A stretch of DNA of 64,000 nucleotides from Cololabis saira. Taxonomy: Eukaryota > Chordata > Actinopteri > Beloniformes > Belonidae. Under the pieces are notes generated by a model. It was not told where the DNA came from. It did no database searches and saw nothing but the letters and a program-made list of their open reading frames with translations. This document shows, piece after piece, positions 44,130 to 56,464 of the stretch. The stretch spans positions 27,007,501 to 27,071,500 of the forward strand of contig NC_084592.1 in NCBI RefSeq assembly GCF_033807715.1. Direction: 5' to 3'. Position numbers and translations under genes: made by a program. Each line of letters begins with the position of its first letter. Positions within the stretch are counted from its first letter, which is position 1.

Positions 44130-47100
44130 CATCTTTATCTTTTCTGAGCTGTTGCACCATGCTACATTTTCTAAACCTCAGAAATGGTTGATGTAAAGCT
44201 GTAACGCTGATTTTAAAGGAGGGATGCCTTGCAGAGGAGGAGGAGGCTGATGGGTGGACTGTCTGACTCCAGCCTCTCAAACCAGCTGTTTTGAGAATGT
44301 AGTTGAAAAGGAAGGTGTTGTACTGTATCTCTTTGGTATTTTGAACAAAATGCATTTTGAATGGGCTACCAAAGGAAAAAAAAAAAGTAAGTATATGTGT
44401 CTTTAAAATCTTTGGTGGTGTCCAGTTGCACTTCTGACAGTAATATTGTACCATGTGTCATGCTGTGGGTGGAAAATACTCCTGTCTGTGGAATGATACA
44501 CAAGTATTAATCCCTATCACTGTCCGCACACATGTTGCATGCTCATCATCGTTATTGTGCTGCTTGGAAGTAGCTCTCCAGAGAGGCTCCAGTGTCTCGA
44601 GTGACTTTCCCTGGATAGGCTGAGCTGTCGGGTGGCACAGATAAATAGCTGGCACTGAAGCGTGCAGGGCTGTGGGCACATGGAGAGCTGTGGGAAATGA
44701 ATGCCCTCGCTGTGCCAACAGAGCTGTGGTTGGAGTAATGAAGTGGTGCTAAAGTGTTGGAAATAGTCCCTTAAGTGAAGCAGCAAGTCTCAGTTAAGCT
44801 GAATGTGAACAATCAGAAGTCAAAGCTTTGAGGGAACTTTTTAAAGGAAGCTATAGGAAGTTGTGTAAGAGCGAATCTTGAGGTGATTTTGTCAGAATTT
44901 AAATACAAAGTTGGTGAGTAACAAACACGATTAAAGTTTATACCTCTAAGATGAGCATTCTTGTTCTTTGGCATTACAATGGTGTTGTTTTTCATGCTCA
45001 CATTGGTGTGAGTGACGTGCTCAGGGGCAGACGGGCTTCATGTGTGATGGCTCGTGTTCAGAACACAGTGGGAGGCCCCAGTACAGAACTTTGAAGAGCG
45101 ATAGCAAGTAAGATAGTAAGGCCCTCATCTAAACACACACTACCTGTACTTTGAACTGGATGAGGAATCTCCAAAGAGAATTTATCAAGAATTCCTACTG
45201 TCAAGTTGTTTTATTGGGGTAGAAGTTTTATGGGAACACAGACTGTCTTACAGAGGTACAGAACAAAATTTGATGGCAAAAGCATTTTAAGAAATGTAAC
45301 ATCAATAACTATAGGAAACTGCTCCAGAGGTGCCCTGGACAACTGTATACTTTTAGAGAAACAAACTGGATCCTTTTTTTTCTGTTTTTTATTTCTGATA
45401 ACATCTTCAGTTCCATTTGTTGTTATTTCGATGCGGCATTTGGCAATTTCAGTTTTCTGTTTTAGGCCTTGTTCATGTTTTATTTTAATTTTTTGGGTGG
45501 TGGGGGTTCTTGATTCCCTCTGGAAGTTTGATTGAATCTCTTCCCCGACTAGACGGCGTCCCTAAATAAAACTTTGCAAGACTGCTTCGAGCTTAGAATA
45601 GGAGATTGAAATCCTGGTGTCAAATGGTGTGAGCAGCTGATGAGTTGGAAAATAAAAGAAGCTGATCCGTCACTTTCCAGCTTCTTGTTGCTGTTTGCTG
45701 TTTTTTTTTTTTTTTTTGTAGTGCAAAATCTGGGGATCAAACTGGACCCCAGATTGAGAAGCCTCTTCACCTTAATTCACGTCACCTGATTTTAGGGAAA
45801 TCGGAAGCCTATATTAAAAAGTGACTAACATTTAAAAAGATTTGATGAAAGGAAAACAAGCAACTTTGTTCAGGCCTTCCTAAGTCATAAAATATCTCCT
45901 TTAGTTGGCCGTTCAGTTTTGCAGGAATTGTGACATCACAGACCCAGATCAGAATGGACTCATCCAGCCTCCTCACCTGTATCTCCACCAAACTTATCAT
46001 GCTGCTTTTTCGGGGCATTGGATGTTGGTAGCACAAAGCTGTAACATTGATTTCTAAAGGGGCATACACCCCAAAGATGGGTAGGGGTGTGGTGGAGTTG
46101 CTAACGCCACCAATAAAGACACCGTTGTAAAGACACCCTGAAAAAGGTTTTTATTTTTATTTATTTTTTGTTTCCATTAATACCTCCACAACATTGTGTC
46201 TGATTTGGGGGAAAAATGCCAATATACAGTGTGTGCCCCTTAAGAAGTTCCTGGATGCTAAAATAACGTTATTTTCATTTTAATAAAGTGTACCTTTTGT
46301 TTACATGAAAATTGATAAATGCGGCCAAATGTCACAAGTATAGAGACTCTAAAAATCGTTCCTTTCAGCCGGTGGCAGCTGGGATGTGCTCTCTCTCTAC
46401 AACACGGTGAAGCAGGTAAAGAAAAGAGATGGATGCTCCCTGCAAAAGAGAGAAAAAGCCACTAGACTGAAAAGTGAGATGAGAGCGGAAGGCTAAAAAA
46501 TACAATACCACAGAAGGGGACAACATATTTCAGCGCTTCATTACAGTGCCACTCGAGTAACTGAGATGTTTCTCTCTCTCGTTGTTGGCACCAGAAGACG
46601 GCCGGAGAAACGTCCAAGCTCATACAGGAGCATACGCAACATGAAGCTTTTTGTTGCTAGCGACATAAAATACAGTAAAAACAGTATAAAAGCCCAAAAC
46701 CCAAACTTTCATCAAAGATTCCAACACCAGGAGTTGCAGCAAATGTTTTAACGTGGAGACGGCTATTTATACCACTGCTGATGATGGCAGAAATGTGTCT
46801 ACGATTACGTCCCGTATTGTCTGCCCCCGTGTGCCTTCGTCTCCTCAGCTTGCATGCTCCGAGTACAAACATGCTAACAATTCTGCAAAAGAATCATCGA
46901 AGATGAAAATCTGATATGCAGAAAAAAAAAATATTTTAATTTAAATTATCATTATTCTGGTTAGAATTTGGTGGTATTATTTTACTGTTGTAAAAATCTT
47001 GGATCTTTTTATTCATTATTATTTATATGTTTTGGTTGAAAATTATTTGTATGAACTTGAAATCGATACAGTCTATTTCAAGCACACACTTACCGTAGCC

Positions 47101-47755
47101 ACTGTCCCCTGACATTATTTTGAATATCTCTTTGAACTTTTGGGAACCCATGCAAAACTATTGCTTTGCAATCCAAGTAAACAGAGATGCGCCACTTGCA
47201 CTTTTTTTGGCAGAAGTGCCGAAGACCTTCAAATTCCAGTCTGTAAATATCCTGAAGCAGGTGCGGTGTATTTCCTGCTTCAGAGAAAGCCTGCTCTGTT
47301 TTGCTGGCTCTCTATATGGTGTACACTTATTTCAGAAGATGTGTAGCAGTTAGAGGTACGTAATTGCAGATTTTCTGTGCAAGCGCAACTGTCCAACTTC
47401 ATTGTATTTAGACAAGTTAAGCAAATCAGTAATTTCATGCCGCCCACACACACAAAAAATGTTGACAGTGTCAAAGATAGACAGAAAAGCACCATTCTGG
47501 AAATTTCTACAATCAGCAGATTCACTGACAGGTGATGGGGCCGTTAAAAGGAATAAAAGGGACATACATGAAGAGTTTAGTGTTTTCAGGTGAGGAGGAG
47601 TTGTGGTACTTTTTGGTAAAGGCTGTTATAGAATTGAATTAAAATCAATTAAATATTTTTAATGCAAAATTGGAAAACTGATCTTTCAACATTTGCAGCT
47701 TATTGTTGCCCCTGACTTAGATTCTGAATGATTAAAAAGGTGCGATTAAGGTGCG
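44130..47755. other. Non-coding stretch, mostly unrecognised
   Basis: 45895-46075 is a diverged second copy of the sequence flanking the 42.8-kb element (shared TGTGACATCACAG and AAAGCTGTAAC blocks). No gene-like exon passes inspection. A T run lies at about 45701-45718. Confidence 0.4.
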
Positions 47756-48565
47756 ATTAAAAGTAGGGGTGTCAAATTAGCACGTTAATTGCAATTAATT
47801 GATTACAGGCATATTTAGTGCGTCGTTTTTTTAATTGCTTAATCTATTCTTTAATCTCTTACTTTACCTTTTTCTGTTTGGGACTTGCCTTTATTATGAA
47901 ATCGGTGTTTGTGCTTGAGTTGTTAGGGGTGGAAAACAATGGCCAGTCACACCTTGAAGTGGACACTGATTGGCTGTCCCTGTGTTTGGGCGTGTTTGCC
48001 TACGCTGGTAGACTCCCGTTGTAGCTGGACAGGGGGGGGGGGGGGGGTTGCGGAGAAGAGAAGTGAGAATGGAGGAGCATGTGAAAGTTGGAAAAGGACT
48101 TCTTTTTGGAAAGGACTTTGCTCACCACCGAGCAGCTCAAGTTTAGCCACATAAACGCAAAGCACCCGGTCGGGAGCGCAGGCGCAGCCACAGCTAACAT
48201 TAGTAGCAAAGATGTTGCCACAGCAACGCTCTTCCCCAAACTTATATCGAGGAGAGCAACCCGCGCATGCGCACGTCTGCGACCGAGAGGCTGGCGAATG
48301 GTCTTGCCAAGTGGATGTAAATGGCTAGGACTGCATCTGTTCAAGTCTGTTAAATAAATACATTACTTTATAAAGCCACTTTTTTGTTGTTGTATATCAA
48401 TATGTTTATTATTTTGATCTGCCACAATAATGTAATGAATTTAAAGGAAAACACCTCAAGTTGAGGGCTTTTTTCAGCAATTTTTGATGAGGGTAAAAAA
48501 AGCGATTAATTAGATTAATTAATTACAGATCCTTTTTTTAATCGCTTGACAGCACTAATTAAAAG
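47756..48565. mobile_element. hAT element with 8-bp TSD
   Basis: The element is 47764-48557 with exact TSD ATTAAAAG (47756-47763, 48558-48565). Left TAGGGGTGTCAAATTAGCAC, right reversed TAGTGCTGTCAAGCGATTAA. It contains a 16-G run at 48032-48047. No transposase. Confidence 0.85.
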
Positions 48566-50476
48566 AGAGGGTGGTGTAACTATGAAGAATATCCTTCTTT
48601 TTTCTTGCAGTTTTTTGGGATGTTGCTGGCGTCAGATCGTACTGTAGCTGGTTAGTGAGGGCATGGCACTTTTCATTGTATTTGCACTTTTGTCTGTTAA
48701 ATACTTCATCAAAATAATTTAGACCATTTGGAGTTTGTACAAGCAGTATAATGAATTGTGTTCACTGTCCCACTGTTATTCAGTAGTGTGCAGCTAATAA
48801 GCCTGAAAGAGAATTTTGTCATATTGGGTTTCAAGTATCTCTCACCATGTCGCTCAACATTTCAGAACCGTACCCCACAGGAGCTATGTCTATTACTGCT
48901 ACGATCTGAGATTATACCGGTTTTAATGTTTACTTTTTAGCAACTGTTTTCTAAATGTACACTAACTAATAAAGCACAGCCTTGGCGTTTCTATCTGTGG
49001 ATGAATATGAACTCTCCCGAGCATAACTTTGCTATTTTTGGTCTACTACGGCTGTCTGCCACTTGTTTTGGCTGATCTGTTGGGAGCAGCTCTGCTCGCC
49101 ACTTCTGAATAAAGAAAAACTGGATCAGTTTTAATATCTGGAACTGTTAATGATCATTTTAGATGTGATGGAGGATGCTTTTTTTAGGGTAGTCCATGTT
49201 CAAAGTTGGGTCAATAGCACTAGTGATTCATATGAGATTTTAGTGACATCAGTTATAGAGTTAAATATCTTTTTTATTTTAAAAGTGGGTTCATTTAAAG
49301 GTTGCTTTATGTTCATCAACCCTTTTTTGTGTAAATTGATTTCATAACAGATTGTACTGGTAGGTTTACAGATTAAGTGATTTTGTAAATCCGCAGCTCA
49401 TGACATGATCTGCTGTCAACTTCTAACTCGAACTGATGTGAGTGCTGCAGCTGGAGACCCTCCATCACCTCCGCTTTATCCCAGCATGCACCTCTCCAGA
49501 AGTATATCTATTCCCCTGTTCAAAGTGGACCACAAAAAAATGTGACTAGTCTGCTTTGTAGTATTATATTTCCTTGTACACATTTTGCAACAACTTTTTT
49601 TTTGTCATTTTAACCTGGATGAAAAGATATGCCTCTGTGATTTTAGAAAAAGTGTCTTTTGTTCAACGCTTATCACTTGCACCACACATGATTATATACA
49701 TAATTTGCCTTGTTGCTATGTCTGAAGTACACAGAAAAACAACCTGAGCACTGCAGAAAAGAGCCACCGATTGTTTTTTGATGTAATTACACAGCGACAC
49801 AAACGCAACAAGTACAAACTACAACATAGGACTTGTATTCAGGCCATGTGCTTGCTTGTTTGGTACAGGCATAAATCACGCTAGAGGGCATGACCTTTCA
49901 TTTTTGGCTCTCAAGTTTTCAAATGTGAAAAGTTTTTGTGTTTTTTTCAGGTTTGTGTCCTTCAGTTGTTCTGGGCTGGCTTCAGCTTTCTAAAGAGTTA
50001 AAGTTTTCATGAAATAATGAGTTTTCTTATAATATCAAAGAATGGCCACTGAACAGATGTATGTTCAGGACAGAGCATGTGTATGGTCTTGTTGAAAAGG
50101 CTTTAAGAAGCTGAAGTTTTCTTCAGTTCCTCGTACACGACTGATATTTATTTGAAACTTTATGAATTGTAAAAGCCACGGTATTGTCAGCATGAGACTA
50201 TGTGAGAAGTGCACTACAACATATTTGAGGATGGGACCTCACACATTGGAAATGATTAGCGCACAGCATATCAAATTTCCTGGGAGTTGGGAACCTCGTG
50301 TCCAGAAGCTGAAGGTCGTCGTTGCAGCTGGCTCATGTCTGAGACCTGGACGTTGGTCTTTTAGTACAGGTCATCCAGCTTTCTCCAAGCCCTGTTTCTT
50401 GTCTTTCTCCAAAGGCCACTAGTGCCCACAAAGTTGGTTCATTTTAGATAAAAGTTTACACTATACTTACGGTTAC
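48566..50476. other. Non-coding stretch, nothing recognised
   Basis: No exon, RNA gene or delimited repeat was found. Confidence 0.4.
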
Positions 50477-50737
50477 TTAAAAGGGACCTATTATGGCATT
50501 TAATGTCTATTTTAAACAGGCCTTGAATGTCTTAAAAACAAGCTTTTGATTGTTTTTTCTATATAAATTAGAAATTCAGCCTCTGGGCCGTGTCTTTATC
50601 TTTACCGTTTCTAACCTCATTCTCTATGAGGGATTCTGAGTGGGCGGGGAGGCTATGATAATGAGGCACTGTGCTGATTGGCTGTCTTAATGACGCAATA
50701 CACCGCTATGAAAAAATGGCGGAAGCTCCGGCCGGCG

Positions 50738-50811
50738 GAGTTAAGGCTGAATTATGGTTCTGCGTTAAATCGACGTCTGGTGTAACGCAGAACCATAAAT
50801 CAGCCTTTACA
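50738..50811. mobile_element. Short palindromic MITE, copy 3
   Basis: TTA flanks; AGGCTGAATTATGGTTCTGC at left and GCAGAACCATAAATCAGCCT at right. Inserted into copy A of the GGGACCTATTATG element. Confidence 0.8.
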
Positions 50812-51011
50812 CCGTGTCATGCATGCGATGCGAGCGTCAGCGACTAAATCAATTCCATTGCTTTATTTTCTATTGGACTGTCCTAACTGGTCCTAACTGG
50901 CCGCAGCGACGTGGCGCGCCGTTTTGAGCTGAACATTTGTCGGATACAGGCTTCTATTTTCTTCCTGTCGCTCGCGTTGAAAGCCGGTTGAAAGCGCTGT
51001 AGGAAACGGTC

Positions 51012-51158
51012 ACGGATGAGGAACGGCTGATCCAGTTAGTTGAAATGGGAAGTTATCTCTATGATTCCTCCTCATTTCACTACAAAAACCTCAATAAAGT
51101 GGCAGCTGGCTGGAGGGAGATGGACAGAGAGCGTCTGATGTCACGCAGTGCTACACGA
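51012..51158 (+). pseudogene. MADF/Myb-SANT-like domain remnant
   Basis: Open frame with no start of its own, reading EERLIQLVEMGSYLYDSSSF, then HYKNLNKVAAGWREMDRER. This fits the MADF pattern (LI.LV...P.LYD....YK....V...W..I) used by Harbinger-type and related transposon accessory proteins. Ends at TAG 51159-51161. The protein is incomplete. Confidence 0.65.
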
Positions 51159-51409
51159 TAGGGGGACGCTCGCATGCAGTTACACGGTTTTATAGTTGTG
51201 GGCGTGGTTTGCATTTTGGTTACGTAACGAAAATCCGCCGAATCTGAGCGGCTCGTAGAAGTCAAATGACACTGGATGGCTCATCCGTAAAGACATTGCA
51301 GAATTTGGTTGCTTTCCTCCTCTCTGAGTTGGCAGGCTGAGGGGAGACCACTTTATATATGTTAAAGTAAGAAAAAACGTGTTTTTCATAATAGGTCCCC
51401 TTTGAAAAA

Positions 51410-54400
51410 AAAACAACAACCTTTTAGGTATTTCAACCAAAGTAAAAAAAGTTGACATCAGTATTATTCCTCTTATTTTTCACATTATTCTTCATTTCAT
51501 TTTCATGGCTGTCGAGCGAGTCTTTCCATCTCCCGCGTTTCTGAATTCCCACCGGAGTGTCAGACGGCAGGCGGGGGCTTTCCTGGGATTTGAAGATTTT
51601 GTGATAAAGGTATGCAGTCAACTGAAATTTACCTGCCACCCCTTATTGCATTCCAGTGGATGCTTTAGCTGTGGGAAACAGTGCGTCCTCTGTGCCGTGT
51701 CTCTGGGGAGGCCTATCATTTCACTCCAACCTGCCGACACTGACCCCCACACGGACTCAAAACAAGACCCTCTCTGTGTGTTCGTCTGCACAGAGGTGCG
51801 CAATGTGTGCTTGACCCGGGAGAGGGCCGTGTTGCTTCAGCATATTTAACCTCCATCATTTTACCTTTTTAATGCCCCGTGCACGCTGGAATTTAACCTT
51901 TTGTGGAAATTTCAGAGTTGAAAGTGATGAACGGTGGAGCCTTTTCTTGCATCACAACCTGGATAGAACGTTTCGTTGTTTTTTTTTTTTTTGTGATTAT
52001 ATGTTGAAGGGTGATTGCAATCTTGCTTGCAGTCATCTATCTTGATGTGGTAAATCCAACAAGACTACATGTGTTAAATACCTTTCTGCTACTTTGAATC
52101 CTTTGCAGTAAACCATGTAGTAACTGTATAACATGATGATTAATGCATGTAATAATTGTCATAACATATAGTAAAACTTGGTCTCAGAGAAATGTAGTGC
52201 ATTACTCATTGGAAGGATGGTCTGTATTAAACTTGCATGTCTGAAACGCAATGTGACTTTTTTTTTATCCGTATCAGTGTATCAGGAGTGTAGAACTCAG
52301 CGTAACACCGTACGCAAAAATCCACCAGCAATTTTCATGCCCTGATTGCACCAGTGGTACTGACCATCAATAACACCTGCACCAGTAATGGCTGTTTTCT
52401 GCTTCCATTAAAACTCCAGGTTCATTATGCTCTCACCAATACAATGTTTGATTAAAAAAGAAAACACATGCCGAATGTTATCTGCTGCACATGTGTCATA
52501 TCACTTTCACATGAAAATATGATGCAACACACTTGAACTTATAAATGTAAACCATAAGCCATTAGATATACCTAATTTTGGACAAAAGCCCCAATGAAAA
52601 AATCGTACCCACAGTACTTGGCGTTAAATGATCAAATGTGATGTTTATATTTGCTCTGTGATGGAATGGGTGATTAGTACATATTCCACCTCTCACCTAT
52701 TTATAGCTGGCATAAGCTGTAGAAAATTCTGCTGGATGTTAATTTATTAGGCTCCCATGTTTATTTGTTATAAGTACAGGTTCCCCGGCAGTTTAAATGG
52801 ATAGAACTTGTTTATATTTATTGTTTCAAAAGCCAAACTTTGCTTTCAGTGTGTCACAGTCAGAGGATATGTGAATCCGTTGAGCGGATATTTCTTTTAC
52901 AAATAGGCTTTCAAGACATTACTGAGTCAGTGATGTGTGACATTGTCCACAAAGCCTGTGGAACAAGAAGATAAAGGGACACAAAAGGCATTCACTGAGC
53001 TTTTTAGACAGTCTTTAATTCACTTGGCAAAGCACAGTGGATAGAATGACAGTCAGAATAAGGCATAGAGCATCTGTATTTTCCTTTAAGTCACAGTTGT
53101 GTGTCCATGTTCTTGGAATGTAAAGCGGAGAACTTACTTCCACCCTCAGTCTGAGTCCCTGTGACATCAGCGCTACACAATAGACTCTGTTTAGCCTTGT
53201 TCCACCCGATGCCTTTATGCACCTATGAATGTGGTCTTTATGCTGCAGTTTTGTTGATATTTCTCTACATGTGGGAGGGATTTTCTTGTCTTCTCTTTCC
53301 AATACTTGGCAAGGCCATACGGCACTTGCTCTTGGCAACGTTGAAATCCCGCAAAGTCTCTCTCTACGGGCTTTTGTAGCCATTCACAGCGCTTCTGGGT
53401 GATGGACAGGGGAACTTGGCTCGCCCACATTTCTGCCCTTTCGCCCCAAATTGTATCTTTTGTTGATAACTGCTGCTCTTCTTTTTCTTGGGTCTTTTTC
53501 ATCAGAGTCCGACGCCACAGGGCTCCAAGTGTAATTGCTGTGACAGTGGTGAAGGTCAGAGTTCGGCCACCAGGTTCCCCGATCATATTTCCATCATCGG
53601 GGGAATTATTTTTCTTTTAATTTTGTTTATTTGGAGGGGCTAATACATGTACTCTAGACATGTTGCATTTACCTACAGGAAGAAAGACCCCAGATTCTTT
53701 TTTTTTTTGTGTGTGTGTTTTGTTTCTTTCTACTTTGCACAGAGGCTTGCAACAAGCTGAGGCAGATCACTGTTGCTAGTTCACCCTCACTGGTTTTTCA
53801 AAGGATAGGTTTGCACACCGAGACATTCCATTGTAGAGGAATTTCATAGGTATTTACACTGGAATGTGGCTTTTCATTGGACTGTGAGGGAGACGTAAAT
53901 GGCATTATGAAATGGATCACCAAAGCGTCCAATAAACCTTTACTGGGTCCAAAATAAAGGTCTAGTTAAGAATAATTATCTTTAAGAATAACACATTTCC
54001 AGGCATTTGCAAGTTTAATACTTTCCCTATTTGTTTTTTAAGCCAATATGCTTACGTCCAATGTTTTCCATAAAGCTCGTTCTCATTTCTTGTGAGATGG
54101 CTTTCAGTGCAACACAAGGGTTGATGATTGTTCTGTAACAGAGAAAGTGCATCTTTATTAGTAGTAGATTCGGAGAAGAAACAAATAGTATTTCATGTAC
54201 TAAAAAAGAAAAAGGAAGCCGGCACATGTTCCACATTCCGGATCCCTGTTAATGAGCGAGAGTGTGTCCCACCCAGTGCACCAGGCAAAGGAATCTTTAA
54301 TGAAATCACACTCTTGCACACAATGCAACATGTGTTGCATGGAGGCTAATCCCTGCACAAGCAATGCTGTCATGCCTCACATGTATGTCATATACGCAGT

Positions 54401-54660
54401 TTATGTAAACCCACAGCTCATAAAGGCTGAAGATGTAGTGATTTCTCTTTTTTTCTTTCTGTACTGTGTCAATTTGTTTTTCTTTGTTTGTTTTCTTTGT
54501 GCATTGAATGCAGCTCTGCACATCAGTAAAAATAAACTATGATGGAGGATTTTGAAGAGCTTTGTTGAGTATTGACTTCTGTTTCGAAGCTCAGGTGAAG
54601 GTTTGCATTGTCTATTACAGCAGGCTTTGCATATTCTGCGTTTTTAAGGGATGGGTCAAT
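51410..54660. other. Non-coding stretch, nothing recognised
   Basis: Several ORFs of 60-125 codons occur on both strands (for example around 51505-51849 and 53015-53586), but none shows a family motif, splice logic or codon pattern that I could support. Confidence 0.4.
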
Positions 54661-54991
54661 GTTTTAAAGGGGACCTATTATGGCATTTAATGTATATCTT
54701 AAACAGGCCTTGAATGTCTTAAAAACGATCAAAAGTTCGTTTTTTCTACATAAATCAAAAATTCAGCCTGTGGGCCCTGTCTCTAGTTTTACCGCTTCTA
54801 ACCACCTTCTCTATGAGTGATTCTGAGGGGAGGGGGAGGCTATGATTATGAGGCTCTGTGCTGATTCGCTGCCTGAATGACGTGTAGCTGGGGAGGGAAC
54901 AAAGCCTCTGGGCTGGAGAGCAGCGGCTCCGTACAATATTAAACCGTGTCCCATGCGATGCGAGCAAGCTTCGGCGACAAAATCAATTCCA

Positions 54992-55085
54992 TAAAGCCTG
55001 AATTACGGTCCTGCGTTAAATCGACGCGTACCCTACGCCGTAGGCTCTGCGTTGATGTAACGCGGAACCATAAATCAGCCTTTAG
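54992..55085. mobile_element. Short palindromic MITE, copy 4
   Basis: AAGCCTGAATTACGGTCCTG at left, CGGAACCATAAATCAGCCTT at right, with CCCTACGCCGTAGG in the centre. Confidence 0.75.
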
Positions 55086-55522
55086 TTACCTGAATGGGGG
55101 AACGGGTCACCTCGTCTTCATACTAATTCACACAGGAAGCTTTAATTGAGTTCTAAACAGGTACACCAAAGTTATTTACTCCGATTCCTCATCATTTCAT
55201 TTCTTATGTGACAAGACAAATGAATCATGTTAACTGTAAAGAAATCACAACACTGAATTTTCACAAATGGGAACTTTATTGTTAAAAAAAATAAAATAAC
55301 ATAAGTTGTATATAACGAACATTTATGCACTATTGCTGGCTCAAGGAAGGACCGTGCATTTCTTCTGAAGGTGTCTGAACAGCTTCAGGTGCATTGCTTG
55401 GAAGATCTGAAACCATAAACAGAAAAAAATATATTACGGTACTAATAGAGCTCCGTAACACGGGAGCTAAGCTAAATACTTAGCCCATGCAAAGATCATA
55501 CTTGTAAACAAAAATAAATAAC

Positions 55523-56064
55523 ATAAAAAAATAACGAGGGGGGCACGGTGGCGCAGCTGGTAGTGCAGCGGTCTCACAGCAAGAAGGTCCTGGGTTCGAT
55601 TCCCGCCGGGGGACGCTGTGGGCGCTGAAGTGCGTGTTAGTTCCCCCATGACTTCAGTGCCCACACCATGGGTGGGGTTGGCGAAAGGATCTTTCTGTGT
55701 GGAGTTTGTATGTTCTCCCCGTGTTCCCCTGGGTAGCAATGTGAGCTACCCTCACAAAAACATGCACACAGTCCTGGGCTATACATGCCCCCTCTGGCCA
55801 ACCGGGGCGCCAGATGGGGTGGGGAGGATCCGGCCGGAATAACGTGATCCTTCCACGCGCTACGTTCGGCCGGAGAAACCCCACCCTGTCTGGTGAAAAG
55901 ATGCGGCCTGCTCACTCCTCAGGTTAAGGAGGAGACCTGAGCTCAGTGCAGGGCCCTCCCGGGGTTGGTAGAGGATGGCAATGCCCAGGACTGTCAGTAG
56001 GTAGGAGCACGGGGTGGTAAAAATGGGAAAAAAACCGGGATAAAAAAAAAATAAAAAAATAACG
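55523..56064 (+). mobile_element. Full-length tRNA-headed SINE
   Basis: Exact 14-bp TSDs ATAAAAAAATAACG (55523-55536, 56051-56064). Head with TGGCGCAGCTGG and GGTTCGATTCC Pol III boxes, middle with TGTGTGGAGTTTGTATGTTC, and a body shared with the copies at 22364-22710 and 59190-59525. The tail is A-rich. About 510 bp, so long for a SINE. Confidence 0.85.
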
Positions 56065-56464
56065 TCACTTACTGCTGACTCGTGTGCAGTTGCCGGGTCC
56101 GTGCTGTTGGTACTTATCCTTTTATGAGGGTAAGTGTTGATGCAAAAACCTAATTTTTACTGTCCCTCGTTGTTCAAACAGTCACCGCTTCGGAACAATG
56201 ACGGACGCTCCGGCCGGCGGAGTTAGTTGTGGGCGTGGTTTCAGGCAGCAGGGCCGACCGAGGCGTGGTTTGTTTACGTAACGAAAATGCGCAAATCTGA
56301 ACGGCTCGTAGAAGTCACATGACACTGGAAGGATCCTCCGGGCGTGGTGTACAGACCCTGCAGAATTTGGCTGCTTTACTCCTTCTCTGTGTTGGCAGGG
56401 TGAGGGGAGACCACTTTATATATGTTAAAGCAAGAGAAAACCTGTTTTTCATAATAGGTCCCCT

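Larger units (their letters stand above)
50481..51402. mobile_element. GGGACCTATTATG-type DNA element, copy A
   Basis: Inverted ends AAGGGACCTATTATGGC and, reversed, AAGGGGACCTATTATG. TTAA precedes the left end; TGAA follows the right one, so a TTAA target is likely but mutated. It carries a MADF-like coding remnant (51012-51158) and a palindromic MITE (50742-50808). A second copy is at 54668-56464. Confidence 0.75.
54668..56464. mobile_element. GGGACCTATTATG-type DNA element, copy B, interrupted
   Basis: Left end AGGGGACCTATTATGGCATT and right end, reversed, AGGGGACCTATTATGAAAAA. Internal blocks match copy A (GGGCCCTGTCTCTAGTTTTACC, GCGATGCGAGC, CGGCTCGTAGAAGTCA). It is interrupted by a palindromic MITE at 54992-55085 and a SINE at 55537-56050. 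The MADF remnant is barely visible near 55172. Confidence 0.75.

Noticed and set aside
53015..53586. Two overlapping minus-strand ORFs of about 122 codons
   Set aside because: Different frames over the same DNA, no motifs, no splice context; within chance expectation for this GC content.
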